A stretch of DNA of 64,000 bases from Chryseobacterium rhizoplanae (GTDB lineage Bacteria > Bacteroidota > Bacteroidia > Flavobacteriales > Weeksellaceae): assembly GCF_900182655.1 (NCBI RefSeq), contig NZ_FXTC01000010.1, positions 62,001 to 126,000 on the forward strand. The letters run 5' to 3'. The notes under the pieces are model-generated. The model worked only from the letters and a program-made list of their open reading frames with translations. It made no database searches and had not been told where the DNA came from. Of this stretch, positions 51,717 to 58,827 are shown one piece after another (within the stretch, counting starts at the first letter, position 1; each line of letters begins with the position of its first letter). The position numbers and the translations under genes were made by a program.

Positions 51717-52535
51717 ATGAAAAATTTACTTACAGGTGTATTTACACTATTCGCCATGAGTTTCGGATTTGCACAATTCAATATTGATGTAACTACCCAA
51801 ACTGGAAACTTAAATGTTGCTACTGTGGATCAGACTGGCCTTTTGAACATCAACTCTTTGACACAGACAGGGAATCGTAATACTGCAGACATTGATCAGG
51901 TAGGTATTTTGAACGCTAATACTGCAAAAAGTATCGGAAACAGAAACTCTATAGACGTAGATCAGGTGGGTATCGGAAACTCAAACGAAGTCATGCAGAT
52001 GGGAAACAGAAACTCTGCTTCAACATGGCAGCTTGGAGTTCTTAACTCTACAGAACAAACTCAGATCGGAAGAAGAAATGATGCTTCTTCGGTACAGGTA
52101 GGATTAGGTAACTCTGTTGTTCAATATCAGGACGGAAGAAGAAATGATGCTTCAGCTATTCAGTTAGGTAGCGGTAATCAGGCATTTCAGGTTCAGCTGG
52201 GAAGAAGAAATGATGCCAGCGGACTTCAGATAGGAGCTAACAATGTCCTTGTTCAGTATCAGGATGGTGATGATAACAGTGCTAATCATGTACAGGCAGG
52301 AACAGGTAATATCGCAGCTTCAGTTCAGGTAGGAGATGATAATACTTCTGTGGGAGTACAGGCAGGTAATGCCAACCAGCTTTATCAGTTCCAGATCGGA
52401 AATTCCAATACAGCTATTGACCTTCAGATGGGTAATGGTAACTTTACCTGGGTAGCTCAAAGCGGTACTGGCCATGTCCACTTAGGAGCTCAGATGGGTA
52501 ACGGAAACTCAATGATTGTGAATCAATCCAATTAA
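51717..52535 (+). CDS. csgA: Curlin (CsgA-like major curli subunit) with 22 half-repeats
   Basis: 272 residues. The signal peptide ends FGFAQ (about residue 20). The mature chain is built of about 22 units of 11 residues with the core QxGxxN (QTGNLN, QVGIGN, QIGRRN, QMGNGN and so on), the curlin pattern of Gln and Asn ladders that stacks as a beta-solenoid amyloid. E. coli CsgA has five 22-residue repeats (10 half-repeats), so this subunit is about twice as large. Several middle units carry RRND or DDN in the turn. A terminator follows directly, so it can be expressed above the assembly genes downstream. Confidence 0.93.
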   Translation: MKNLLTGVFTLFAMSFGFAQFNIDVTTQTGNLNVATVDQTGLLNINSLTQTGNRNTADIDQVGILNANTAKSIGNRNSIDVDQVGIGNSNEVMQMGNRNSASTWQLGVLNSTEQTQIGRRNDASSVQVGLGNSVVQYQDGRRNDASAIQLGSGNQAFQVQLGRRNDASGLQIGANNVLVQYQDGDDNSANHVQAGTGNIAASVQVGDDNTSVGVQAGNANQLYQFQIGNSNTAIDLQMGNGNFTWVAQSGTGHVHLGAQMGNGNSMIVNQSN

Positions 52536-52570
52536 GCCCTATAACACATACTGTAAATCTTAGAAATTGT

Positions 52571-52601
52571 AAAGGAGAAGCTACAGGGTTTCTCCTTTTT
52601 T
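52571..52601 (+). terminator. Intrinsic terminator between csgA and csgB
   Basis: AAAGGAGAA and TTCTCCTTT arms around GCTACAGGGT with a T6 tail, 35 bases after the curlin stop and 49 bases before the next gene. Confidence 0.8.
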
Positions 52602-52649
52602 ACCTCCGGTTTTTTCGATTTGCATTAATATCTTTAAAACGTAGAGGCC

Positions 52650-53048
52650 ATGTTTACTTTAAGATGGAGTATTCTTGCTCTTTTCATAGTATTGCCATTG
52701 CAGGCACAGGAAATAGACTGGGATAAGATCAACAGCAATACAATCTTTAATCTTATAGCCAGGCAGCAGACTGATCATACTTCATTCGGTTCCAATATCA
52801 TTCAGATAGGAGAGTATAACAATGCCGAGCTTTCTCTGAATGCCAGAACTCATATTGCTGTAAAACAACTGGGAGACTTTAATACGCTTTATTTTATCAA
52901 CTCATTTACAGATAAAGAAACTAAAGCTGCAGTTACCGCACAAGGAAACAACAATATTATTGATGTCACGGGAAGCAACAGTATTTCGAATGGAATTCAG
53001 ATCAATGTAAAGGGAGACAATAAAACAGTTTTCATGAGAAACTATTAA
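52650..53048 (+). CDS. csgB: CsgB-like minor curlin/nucleator candidate
   Basis: 132 residues. The signal peptide ends about PLQAQ (residue 20). It contains a few degenerate curlin units: IIQIGEYNNAELSL, AVKQLGDFNTLYF, VTAQGNNNIIDV and INVKGDNKTVFM. It ends in a basic-aromatic RNY tail, much as CsgB ends in a non-amyloid membrane-contact repeat. Lower repeat regularity and the position after csgA fit a nucleator. The assignment rests on repeat pattern and context. Confidence 0.8.
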   Translation: MFTLRWSILALFIVLPLQAQEIDWDKINSNTIFNLIARQQTDHTSFGSNIIQIGEYNNAELSLNARTHIAVKQLGDFNTLYFINSFTDKETKAAVTAQGNNNIIDVTGSNSISNGIQINVKGDNKTVFMRNY

Positions 53049-53055
53049 AATACAA

Positions 53056-53790
53056 ATGATGAAAATTTTATATTCCCTTAGCCTGAACACATTTTTTAGC
53101 TTCCTGTCTGTATGGACGTATGGGCAGGAAGATAAAAAAGTAAATGCCAGGATAGAGAGCAGTCTCCTTGAAAATCAGATTATCCTGAAAGCAATTGTAA
53201 TGAACAATACCACCGTTTATAAGGAACTGAATTACCTTTTGGTTTCTATTAAAAAAGGAAACAGTGGGAACCTTTCAAACAATCAGCAGAGTGGTAAATT
53301 TTCTGTGAATCCCAATGAAGTTAAAATACTATCGGAGATCAGTGTCAATCTTGAATCAAAAGATGCCTTGAAAGCCTTTCTTTATATCAGGGATGAAGAA
53401 ACACAAAAACTGGTCGCCAAAGACAGCCTGGAGCTTAACAGCGATCTTTTTAAAAAGAAAACCGCAAAGGTAGAAGAGGATGCAGCTTATGAACTGAGAG
53501 GACTTACCATTGATGAAACCAAAACCAAGGTTGGAAAAGATTTTTATGATCTGTTTTATATGCAATACAGCCAACTCCCGGATAAAAGCAGCAGTGCCGT
53601 TACCATTACAGAGCTTCCCCTTCGCGGAACAAGCGGCCAGATCAATATTCAGATTGAGGATAAAATTATTTACAGTTTTATGACCAATCCGGCAGAAGAT
53701 TATTTAGCAGAACAGCTGGTCTACAGCTTGAAATATATCAAAGAATTTAATGCTAAGAAAAACCTTATTAAAAATGAATTTATCTACTAA
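53056..53790 (+). CDS. csgE: CsgE with N-terminal CsgH-like domain
   Basis: 244 residues. The signal peptide ends about TYGQ (residue 24). Residues about 145-235 match CsgE: LTIDETKTKVGKDFYDLFYMQY, AVTITELPLRGTSGQINIQIEDKIIYSF and LAEQLVYSLKYIKEF, like E. coli CsgE, which is only about 107 residues long when mature. Residues about 26-125 are an additional beta-sandwich resembling CsgH, the curli chaperone/inhibitor of Alphaproteobacteria (YLLVSIKKGNSGNLSNNQQSGKFSV and LSEISVNL). CsgE caps the CsgG pore and delivers subunits. It starts 7 bases after csgB. Confidence 0.85.
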   Translation: MMKILYSLSLNTFFSFLSVWTYGQEDKKVNARIESSLLENQIILKAIVMNNTTVYKELNYLLVSIKKGNSGNLSNNQQSGKFSVNPNEVKILSEISVNLESKDALKAFLYIRDEETQKLVAKDSLELNSDLFKKKTAKVEEDAAYELRGLTIDETKTKVGKDFYDLFYMQYSQLPDKSSSAVTITELPLRGTSGQINIQIEDKIIYSFMTNPAEDYLAEQLVYSLKYIKEFNAKKNLIKNEFIY

Positions 53791-53792
53791 AA

Positions 53793-54212
53793 ATGTCCGC
53801 CATGAAAACCTTTATCATTATTTTGACCTTTATTGCAGGTATTTTCTACGGAAAATCTCAGCAGCTCGTCTACAAACCGATCAATCCGGCTTTTGGGGGT
53901 GATACGTTTAATTACCAGTGGCTTTTAAGCTCTGCCAATGCACAAAACCAATTTGACGAAAAAAATGATTTCAGCAATCTGCTGGATCGTGTAAACTCTC
54001 TTGACAGCTTTACCCAGAGTCTCAACAGACAAATTCTCAGTGAACTTTCAAGAAAACTGTTTGATGAACAGTTTGGTGATGGAAACATAAAGCCGGGAAA
54101 TTATCTTTTCGGATCACTTTACTTACAGATTACCAATACTAATCAGGGACTTTTAATCAATATTTTGGATACCAGCAATGGCGATCAGTCCGAGATCGTA
54201 ATTCCGAAATAG
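53793..54212 (+). CDS. csgF: CsgF curli assembly protein
   Basis: 139 residues (an alternative start at 53802 removes three residues and suits the signal peptide MKTFIIILTFIAGIFYG better). The mature N-terminus QQLVYKPINPAFGGDTFNYQWLLSSANAQN is the strongly conserved CsgF segment that plugs into the CsgG pore. The rest is helical, then a beta C-terminus (LFGSLYLQITNT). CsgF couples secretion to nucleation at the cell surface. It starts 2 bases after the csgE stop. Confidence 0.95.
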   Translation: MSAMKTFIIILTFIAGIFYGKSQQLVYKPINPAFGGDTFNYQWLLSSANAQNQFDEKNDFSNLLDRVNSLDSFTQSLNRQILSELSRKLFDEQFGDGNIKPGNYLFGSLYLQITNTNQGLLINILDTSNGDQSEIVIPK

Positions 54213-54236
54213 GAAATCACTAAAAATAAACTTACC

Positions 54237-55601
54237 ATGACAACCTACACTTACACCAGAATCTTTTTCTGTAGTTTCCTGCTATGCATTCTGCAGGCTT
54301 GTAGCTCAATATTTGGTTTACCTTCGGATCCCGAAAAACCAACAATGGGAGAGGTTACTTCCTCTACCGCAGAATTGAAAAACCTTCCCCTTCCCAAAGA
54401 AAAAATTGTAATAGGGGTCTACAAATTCCGGGACCAGACCGGCCAGTATAAACCTTCCGAGAACGGAAACAACTGGAGCACGGCAGTCCCTCAGGGAACC
54501 ACCACCATTCTTATCAAAGCACTGGAAGACAGCCACTGGTTTATCCCAATTGAAAGGGAAAATATTGCCAATCTTCTCAATGAAAGACAAATCATCCGTT
54601 CCACAAGACAGGAATACATAAAGGATGCAGATAAAAACAGCCAGGCACTTCCTCCTCTTTTGTATGCCGGAATTCTTCTTGAAGGCGGTGTAATCTCCTA
54701 TGACAGCAATATTCTTACCGGAGGACTTGGGGCAAGGTATTTCGGAATTGGTGCTTCCACACAATACCGTCAGGACAGAATTACTATTTACCTTCGTGCT
54801 GTCTCCACCCTTAACGGAGAAATTCTTAAAACAGTTTACACCTCTAAAACCATTCTTTCAACCAGCGTCAACGGAAGCTTCTTCAGATATATTGATACAG
54901 AAAGACTTCTGGAAGCTGAGGTAGGACTCACCCAAAATGAGCCCGTTCAGCTTGCTGTCACCGAGGCTATTGAAAAAGCTGTAAAATCTCTTATCGTAGA
55001 AGGAATAAGAGACAAAATATGGGGGAAAGCAGTGGATACTAATGGAGGATACGAGACCTTAATCAATGAATATAACAGAGAACAGGAGCAAAATGATGGA
55101 AGAGCAGTAGGTGGCAAATATCCGGAAAACTACAGACAGAAAGTTTCTGTATTCGCCAATGTTGAAGGGCAGAAAGTGAAAGATGATTATGTTGGCGCTA
55201 AAATGAATGTCGGAGGTAAAATAGGATTTAAATATTTCCTTACTCCTTATCTGAATATGGAAATAAATGGCAGTTATTTTACGCTGGAAAATTCAAATAT
55301 TGTGAAAAGAAACTATTTCGGTCCCGAAGTGAATCTGGAATATTTACTTTTCCCTAAATACAGATTCAGTCCATACGTTTACGGTGGGATAGGAGCCATG
55401 TATTCAAAATATAAACCTCAATATAAAGCACAATTCGGGGGCGGACTGGAATATATGATCAGCAGGAATATTTCACTGAGAGCATCAGCCCAATATGACC
55501 TGGGTTTCAAAGACGACTGGGAAGGCCTTGTAAACGGAAAAAGGAAAGATCAGGCTTTACGCTTCGGTATAGGAATCAACTTTTACTTCGGAAACAAATA
55601 A
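54237..55601 (+). CDS. csgG: CsgG curli secretion channel with C-terminal beta-barrel extension
   Basis: 454 residues against 277 for E. coli CsgG. The lipobox ILQAC gives Cys at about residue 22. The CsgG core (about 40-270) includes KIVIGVYKFRDQTGQYKPS, the constriction-region segment ERENIANLLNERQIIRSTRQEY and GVISYDSNILTGGLGARYFGIGASTQYRQDRITIYLRAV. Residues about 285-454 are alternating beta-strands (GAKMNVGGKIGFKYFLTPYL, SPYVYGGIGAMYSKY, LRFGIGINFYFG), an outer-membrane OmpA/OmpW-like barrel. The fusion would place a barrel next to the nonameric CsgG pore. Confidence 0.92.
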   Translation: MTTYTYTRIFFCSFLLCILQACSSIFGLPSDPEKPTMGEVTSSTAELKNLPLPKEKIVIGVYKFRDQTGQYKPSENGNNWSTAVPQGTTTILIKALEDSHWFIPIERENIANLLNERQIIRSTRQEYIKDADKNSQALPPLLYAGILLEGGVISYDSNILTGGLGARYFGIGASTQYRQDRITIYLRAVSTLNGEILKTVYTSKTILSTSVNGSFFRYIDTERLLEAEVGLTQNEPVQLAVTEAIEKAVKSLIVEGIRDKIWGKAVDTNGGYETLINEYNREQEQNDGRAVGGKYPENYRQKVSVFANVEGQKVKDDYVGAKMNVGGKIGFKYFLTPYLNMEINGSYFTLENSNIVKRNYFGPEVNLEYLLFPKYRFSPYVYGGIGAMYSKYKPQYKAQFGGGLEYMISRNISLRASAQYDLGFKDDWEGLVNGKRKDQALRFGIGINFYFGNK

Positions 55602-55612
55602 AAACACGAATT

Positions 55613-57124
55613 ATGAAAACTTTAATTAAAATACTCAGCATATTCATTTTTGCTTTTTGTCTGTTTTCATGCAATGAAGACCTTGTAGAACAGGCTCAGA
55701 CAGGAACATTAAAAGGAAAAGTCGTAAAAAGAGGCAGTAATGTGCCGCTTTCCAATGTGAAAATCTTTACCAATCCTACAACGCAGACGGTTTTCAGTGG
55801 TACAGACGGTTCTTTTGAAATTGCAGCAATGCCGGTAGGCAATTATTCAGTAAAAGCGGAGCTTTCAGGATATATTACCAGCTTTCAGTCTGTCAATATA
55901 CAGAATCAAAATCAAGTGGTAACAGCAGTTTTTGAGATGGATGATGACACCTCATTGAATTCTCCTCCCGCTACGCCACAGTTGTTAAGTCCGATAGATA
56001 ATGCAGTCAATCAACCTTTGAGCGTCGAATTAACCTGGAGCGCAACAGATCCGGATACAGCGGATGTTTTAAAATACAGTTTGGCAATTAAAAATAATCT
56101 TGACACTAATGTGATTCAGGTTAATGATTTGACAGCTAATCATTATACGCTTTCAAATCTGAAGTTTGGTGTAAGTTACTTCTGGCAGGTGTCTGTTTCG
56201 GACGGCATTCACCAGCCAGTTTTAAGCTCTATCAGTAAATTCACCACCAATACGGTACCGGCCAACAGGTATCATTATACACAAAAACAGAATGGAAACT
56301 TTGTTATTATCTCCAGTGATGATCAGGGAAATAAATTCCAGTTTACCAGTTCTTCCTACAACAGCTGGAGGCCACGTAAGAACAATAATGCAGGCCTCAT
56401 TGCTTTTCTTCGTACAGAAGGCGGAAGTACTCATATTTATACAGCCAATCCTGACGGTTCCAATCCTTTTAAAGTAACAACGGTGGCTGTAGCAGGGTTT
56501 AATAATTATGAAATGGATTTTGCCTGGAGTACAAATGGTAAGGAGCTTATTTATTCTAACTTCAATAAACTATACAGGATCAATAAAGATGGCAGCGGTC
56601 TGAGTCTGGTATATACTACTCCGGACGGAAGCATGATATCCGAATGCGACTGGAGTTATGACGGTAGTAAAATAGCGTTGAAAACCAACGATTATAACGG
56701 TTATAATACCAAAGTTTATGTTATAGACATGACAGGAAGTGTCCTTAAAACCGTTTTATCCGGTTCGCCGGGAGCCAGCGGTGGACTGAATTTCTCCGTA
56801 GACGGACAGCTTCTTCTCTTTACCCGTGATGTCTCAGGATACCTTGATGGAAGCGGAAATTACAGACAACTGGATTCACATATTTTCATTTACAATCTGG
56901 CTACAGATGCCATAAGTGATATTTCCGCCGAAAGCGAAAAAGTGATGGGAACCAATGATCTTGATCCAAGGTTCTCACCGAATAATGCACAGATCATTTT
57001 TATGAACACTTCCAATGATAATATTTCGCAGAGAAATGTAATGGTTATTGACCTTAACAGTAGTTTGACAGATCTTACCCGAACAGCACTTTTCAGCAAT
57101 GGGGAGATGCCGGATTATGAATAA
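55613..57124 (+). CDS. Lipoprotein with carboxypeptidase-regulatory-like, Fn3-like and TolB-type propeller domains; last gene of the curli operon
   Basis: 503 residues. Lipobox LFSC, Cys20. Domains in order: a CarboxypepD_reg-like beta-sandwich (about 32-115; GTLKGKVVKRGSNVPLSNVKI, GSFEIAAMPVGNYSVKAELSGY), an Fn3-like module (about 122-215; PPATPQLLSPIDNAVNQPL, LKFGVSYFWQVSVSD), then a propeller of PD40/TolB type blades (about 225-500; IYTANPDGSNPFKVTT, YRINKDGSGLSLVY, CDWSYDGSKIAL). It starts 11 bases after csgG and ends before the operon terminator. E. coli has no counterpart. It is probably surface-exposed or periplasmic; a role in anchoring or quality control of curli is inferred from position alone. 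Confidence 0.85.
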   Translation: MKTLIKILSIFIFAFCLFSCNEDLVEQAQTGTLKGKVVKRGSNVPLSNVKIFTNPTTQTVFSGTDGSFEIAAMPVGNYSVKAELSGYITSFQSVNIQNQNQVVTAVFEMDDDTSLNSPPATPQLLSPIDNAVNQPLSVELTWSATDPDTADVLKYSLAIKNNLDTNVIQVNDLTANHYTLSNLKFGVSYFWQVSVSDGIHQPVLSSISKFTTNTVPANRYHYTQKQNGNFVIISSDDQGNKFQFTSSSYNSWRPRKNNNAGLIAFLRTEGGSTHIYTANPDGSNPFKVTTVAVAGFNNYEMDFAWSTNGKELIYSNFNKLYRINKDGSGLSLVYTTPDGSMISECDWSYDGSKIALKTNDYNGYNTKVYVIDMTGSVLKTVLSGSPGASGGLNFSVDGQLLLFTRDVSGYLDGSGNYRQLDSHIFIYNLATDAISDISAESEKVMGTNDLDPRFSPNNAQIIFMNTSNDNISQRNVMVIDLNSSLTDLTRTALFSNGEMPDYE

Positions 57125-57156
57125 AGTTCAAGGTTTTAAAGTTTAAAGTTCAAGGT

Positions 57157-57270
57157 TGTGAGCTAGAGATTAGAAATTTGGGTTGTTTCTAGATAAACAA
57201 TAGGGTCAAAATTATATAAGTTTTTTCATCGCTCAATTTCTGATCTCTATGTCTCACTTCTCATCTCACA
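57157..57270. repeat. Intergenic element with GTGAG...AGAGATTAGAAATT inverted ends
   Basis: GTGAGCTAGAGATTAGAAATT and CAATTTCTGATCTCTATGTC, then TCACTTCTCATCTCAC, are imperfect inverted ends. It is preceded by AAGTTTAAAGTTCAAGGTTG, which recalls the sequence before 42120. It lies between the curli operon and its terminator. Confidence 0.45.
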
Positions 57271-57291
57271 ATGAAAAAGAATTATTAATTT

Positions 57292-57363
57292 ACGCCTGAT
57301 TCTGGCAATTAGAATGAATTCAGGCATAAAAAAATTCCAGACTGCCAAGTTTGGAATTTTTTG
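57292..57363. terminator. Tandem hairpins ending the curli operon and the facing regulator gene
   Basis: A first hairpin (GCCTGATTC/GAATTCAGGC) leads into AAAAAAA. A second (AAATTCCAGACT.../...TTTGGAATTTTTT) has A and T runs on both sides and lies 20 bases past the stop of the minus-strand LuxR-type gene. Confidence 0.75.
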
Positions 57364-57382
57364 CGTTTTTCATGGGGAAATT

Positions 57383-58033
57383 TCAGTCGATAATATGATT
57401 CTCAATAGCATATTTTACAATTCCGACTGAGTTTTTCGCATTGAGTTTCAAAAGAATTCTTTTTCGGTGTGTTTCTACCGTATTGATACTGATAAAAAGT
57501 TTTTCAGAGATATCTTTACTGCTGCATCCGTCGCAGATCAGTTTAAGGATTTCCATTTCACGGCGGGTGAGTGGTTCCTTGATGTGTGGGCTTTGCTTTT
57601 CTTGTTCGCTGCTGATGAAATTCATCATTTTTTCCTTTGCATGATCGCAGATATAGATTTCATTAAGGAGTAAAACATTAATGGATTTCAGGAACTCATC
57701 ATAAGTGCAGTCTTTGTCCAGATAACCTTTGATGCCTTTGTTGAAGAGCTTCCGCATATCTATCACGTCATAAGAGCTTCCTATGACAATGATTTTGGTG
57801 TTTTTGTGTTGAGAAATAATGCTTTCTACCAATTTGCAGATTTCTGTAAGCATGAGCATGTTGGAGCTCATGACAAGCATTTCCGGTGGTTCTTCTTTTA
57901 AGTGTTGGGAGAGGGTTTCTAAAGAATTACAAATGTCAATAGTGCTGAAAATTTTGCTCTGTGTAAGCAGTCTTGACAATCCCTCGGTATAGAGCATGGG
58001 CTCATCAAAAATGGTCAATCTTGGTTTCATCAT
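57383..58033 (-). CDS. LuxR-type response regulator with a degenerate receiver domain; CsgD-analogue candidate
   Basis: 216 residues. The receiver domain (about 5-125) lacks the phospho-acceptor: the position after EMLVM, where Asp is expected, is S56 (MSSNML). The acidic pocket is reduced (FDEP), while the Lys of GYLDKD is kept. The C-terminal LuxR/NarL HTH (about 150-212) is complete: LTRREMEILKLICDGCSSKDISEKLFISINTVETHRKRIL. No sensor kinase is adjacent. It faces the curli operon tail to tail. E. coli CsgD likewise has an atypical receiver joined to a LuxR HTH, so this is the obvious candidate regulator; the link is inferred. Confidence 0.88.
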   Translation of the reverse strand: MMKPRLTIFDEPMLYTEGLSRLLTQSKIFSTIDICNSLETLSQHLKEEPPEMLVMSSNMLMLTEICKLVESIISQHKNTKIIVIGSSYDVIDMRKLFNKGIKGYLDKDCTYDEFLKSINVLLLNEIYICDHAKEKMMNFISSEQEKQSPHIKEPLTRREMEILKLICDGCSSKDISEKLFISINTVETHRKRILLKLNAKNSVGIVKYAIENHIID

Positions 58034-58246
58034 GGTTTGTTTTGTTTATATAAAAATATGAAAAAAACTTGACATTTTGAGTAAAATTGATAAATATTTT
58101 AAAATTATTGTGTTTTTATTTATGGTAAAACATTGTTTTCATTGATTTTTTATTAAATAATTCTCTTTTGGTGGAATTTTTTAGAGTTATTACTGTTAAA
58201 ATGTAATATTCATCATTGTTTTATGAATTTAATTTAAGATGTGGTA

Positions 58247-58714
58247 TTATTTAACTAACGTGGTAGGGATATGCTTCACCGGAAAATTGACCGAGTTGGC
58301 AATGAAACAAAATTCGTTGGCTTTATGATGAAGCTGTTCTGCTTTTTCAACCATTGATTCTTCTGCAACTGTTACTTTGGGATGCAAGGTTGCTTCCGTA
58401 AAATGGCCGCTTCCATTGGCTGTTTCTTCCATGATGCCAGTCGCTTCATCAGTATATTCAGTTACAATAATACCGGCTTCAGAACAGAAGTGCAGATACC
58501 AGAGCATATGACAGGAGGAAAGGGAAGATAAAAGCATTTCTTCCGGATTATATTTTGTTTTGTCACCTCGGAATGCCGGATCAGATGAACCCTCTATCAT
58601 AACTTTGTTTTCTGCTGAGATCCTATGGCTTCTTTCATAGTCTCTATATCCACTGGTTCCAGTTCCCTGGTTTCCTGTCCATTGGATAGTCATTTTGTAA
58701 TGGTGTTTTTTCAT
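58247..58714 (-). CDS. OsmC family protein
   Basis: 155 residues. The two redox cysteines lie in LLSSLSSCHMLWYLHFC and HHKANEFCFIANSV, the OsmC/Ohr arrangement. The N-terminal half (MTIQWTGNQGTG...SSDPAFRGDKTKYNPEEM) matches the OsmC subgroup in which the Cys pair reduces organic hydroperoxides. It is cytosolic. It is preceded directly by the AAAGATA array, whose last base is 6 bases from the start codon. Confidence 0.9.
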   Translation of the reverse strand: MKKHHYKMTIQWTGNQGTGTSGYRDYERSHRISAENKVMIEGSSDPAFRGDKTKYNPEEMLLSSLSSCHMLWYLHFCSEAGIIVTEYTDEATGIMEETANGSGHFTEATLHPKVTVAEESMVEKAEQLHHKANEFCFIANSVNFPVKHIPTTLVK

Positions 58715-58719
58715 GTTTT

Positions 58720-58747
58720 AAAGATAAAAGATAAAAGATAAAAGATA
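58720..58747. repeat. Heptanucleotide tandem array, AAAGATA x4
   Basis: Four exact AAAGATA units (TATCTTT on the minus strand) lie in the 5' leader position of the OsmC gene, starting 6 bases before its ATG. Confidence 0.95.
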
Positions 58748-58796
58748 TTGTTGTTAAAATTCAATAGGGGTGGGCTTTAGCCCAGCCTAATAAAAA

Positions 58797-58820
58797 AACC
58801 TCCAGTACAACTGAAGGTCT
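58797..58820 (-). terminator. Intrinsic terminator of the RNase G gene
   Basis: On the minus strand ACCTTCAG-TTGT-ACTGGAGGT folds into a short hairpin followed by seven T, 8 bases after the stop. Confidence 0.75.
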
Positions 58821-58827
58821 TAAATTT

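Noticed and set aside
51780..52530. Repetitive DNA within csgA
   Set aside because: It is the coding repeat of the curlin protein (11-residue units), not an independent DNA repeat.
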